Below are positions 4,637 through 5,321 of a stretch of DNA of 5,321 bases, in pieces; within the stretch, counting starts at the first letter, position 1, and each line of letters opens with the position of its first letter. The DNA comes from Lonsdalea quercina subsp. quercina. GTDB lineage: Bacteria > Pseudomonadota > Gammaproteobacteria > Enterobacterales > Enterobacteriaceae. The stretch covers positions 90,777 through 96,097 of the forward strand of contig NZ_JIBO01000004.1 of assembly GCF_000688655.1 (NCBI RefSeq), in the 5' to 3' direction. Made by a program: the position numbers and the translations under genes. Below the pieces are notes generated by a model that did no database searches, was not told the origin of the DNA, and was given only the letters and a program-made list of their open reading frames with translations.

Positions 4637-5321
4637 ATGAAAAAGTCTCCATCCCGTTCCTTGATTGCCTCTCTGCTGTTGCCGATCGGCCTGAGCGCCG
4701 CGCTGCTTTCCCCCTCTGCGCTGGCTGCGGAGAAAACGCTGCACGCGGTCATGTCATCCTCTTTGCGCGTGCTGGATCCGATTGCGACCACCGCGCAAAT
4801 CACCCGTAACCACGGCTATATGATCTACGACACGCTGATCGGGATGGATGAACATCAGGTTCCGAAACCGCAGATGGCCGACTGGACCGTGTCTCCCGAC
4901 GGTCTGACCTATACCTTTACGCTACGCGACGGTCTGCTGTGGCATGACGGCAAACCGGTGACCGCCGCGGACTGCGTTGCTTCTCTCAAGCGCTGGGCGC
5001 GTTACGACGTGGGCGGTCAGCTGATGATGAAGTACACCGCGGGGATCTCCGCCACTAATGACAAAACGATCGTCCTGACGCTATCCAAACCGTTTGGCTA
5101 TGTGTTGCAACTGTTAGCCAAGCCTTCCTCCGTCGCGGCATTCATGATGCCGGAGCGTGTCGCCAATACGCCTGACGGCAAGATGATCACCGATTACACC
5201 GGTTCCGGCCCGTACAAGTTCGTCGCCGGCGAATTCGATCCCGGCAATCGCGTGGTCTACGAGAAGTTCCAGCAATACGTCCCACGCAAAGAGCCGGCCA
5301 GCGGCAGCGCGGGCGGCAAGG
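4637..5321 (+). CDS. ABC transporter periplasmic binding protein, family 5 (partial)
   Basis: The first 228 codons of a peptide/opine-type (SBP_bac_5) solute-binding protein are present. The rest, likely about 300 more residues, is beyond the window. A signal peptide is clear: MKKSPSR, a hydrophobic core and a likely cut after ALA at residue 30. There is no lipobox cysteine, so a soluble periplasmic protein is expected. Family features include SSLRVLDPIATTAQITRNHGY (41-61), the signature region TYTFTLRDGLLWHDGKPVTA with ADCVASLKRW (91-120), MMPERVA (170-176) and TGSGPYKF (188-195). The family binds peptides, nickel, glutathione, opines and similar ligands. Next to the hydrolase and transaminase, a D-amino-acid derivative or D-peptide is a reasonable guess (inference). 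Permease and ATPase genes are expected to the right. Confidence 0.92.
   Translation, partial: MKKSPSRSLIASLLLPIGLSAALLSPSALAAEKTLHAVMSSSLRVLDPIATTAQITRNHGYMIYDTLIGMDEHQVPKPQMADWTVSPDGLTYTFTLRDGLLWHDGKPVTAADCVASLKRWARYDVGGQLMMKYTAGISATNDKTIVLTLSKPFGYVLQLLAKPSSVAAFMMPERVANTPDGKMITDYTGSGPYKFVAGEFDPGNRVVYEKFQQYVPRKEPASGSAGGK

Overview
The window looks like chromosomal DNA from a GC-rich gammaproteobacterium. The style fits the Enterobacterales, perhaps the soft-rot and plant-associated Pectobacteriaceae (Brenneria, Dickeya, Lonsdalea type) or a relative. This is inferred from codon use, strong AGGAGG-like ribosome binding sites and sigma70-like promoters, and no marker gene confirms it. There are no tRNA, rRNA, CRISPR, insertion sequence or phage features.

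Layout: positions 1-628 hold no convincing gene. The first 300 bases are AT-rich and carry a possible terminator, a tandem pair of AT palindromes and a few stem-loops. A leftward gene (629-1528) encodes an AEC-family (auxin efflux carrier type) membrane transporter with a GTG start. It is divergent from a rightward LysR-type regulator (1703-2623), and their 174-bp shared control region is dense in palindromes. Downstream of the regulator, in the same direction, come an N-carbamoyl-D-amino-acid hydrolase (best start 2744, ends 3667), a class IV PLP aminotransferase of the D-amino-acid transaminase type (3683-4537), and the first 228 codons of a family 5 (peptide/opine type) ABC transporter periplasmic binding protein (4637, running off the right edge).

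Reading of the locus: this looks like a LysR-controlled uptake and catabolism cassette for D-amino-acid derivatives. The binding protein, with ABC permease and ATPase genes presumably to the right, would bring in the substrate. The hydrolase would release a free D-amino acid with CO2 and ammonia. The transaminase would pass the amino group to a 2-oxo acid. The AEC protein could move a related acid in or out. No hydantoinase or racemase is visible, so the substrate may not be a hydantoin.

The most useful non-coding observation is a shared dyad, TAAC-N5-GTTA, a T-N11-A LysR-type box. It occurs once over the regulator's own -10 region (1644-1656) and once, extended to a perfect 8-bp dyad (2617-2637), across the regulator's stop codon. 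The second site is centred about 64 bp upstream of a predicted start of the hydrolase operon, where LysR-type activators usually bind. This suggests autoregulation plus activation of the catabolic operon.
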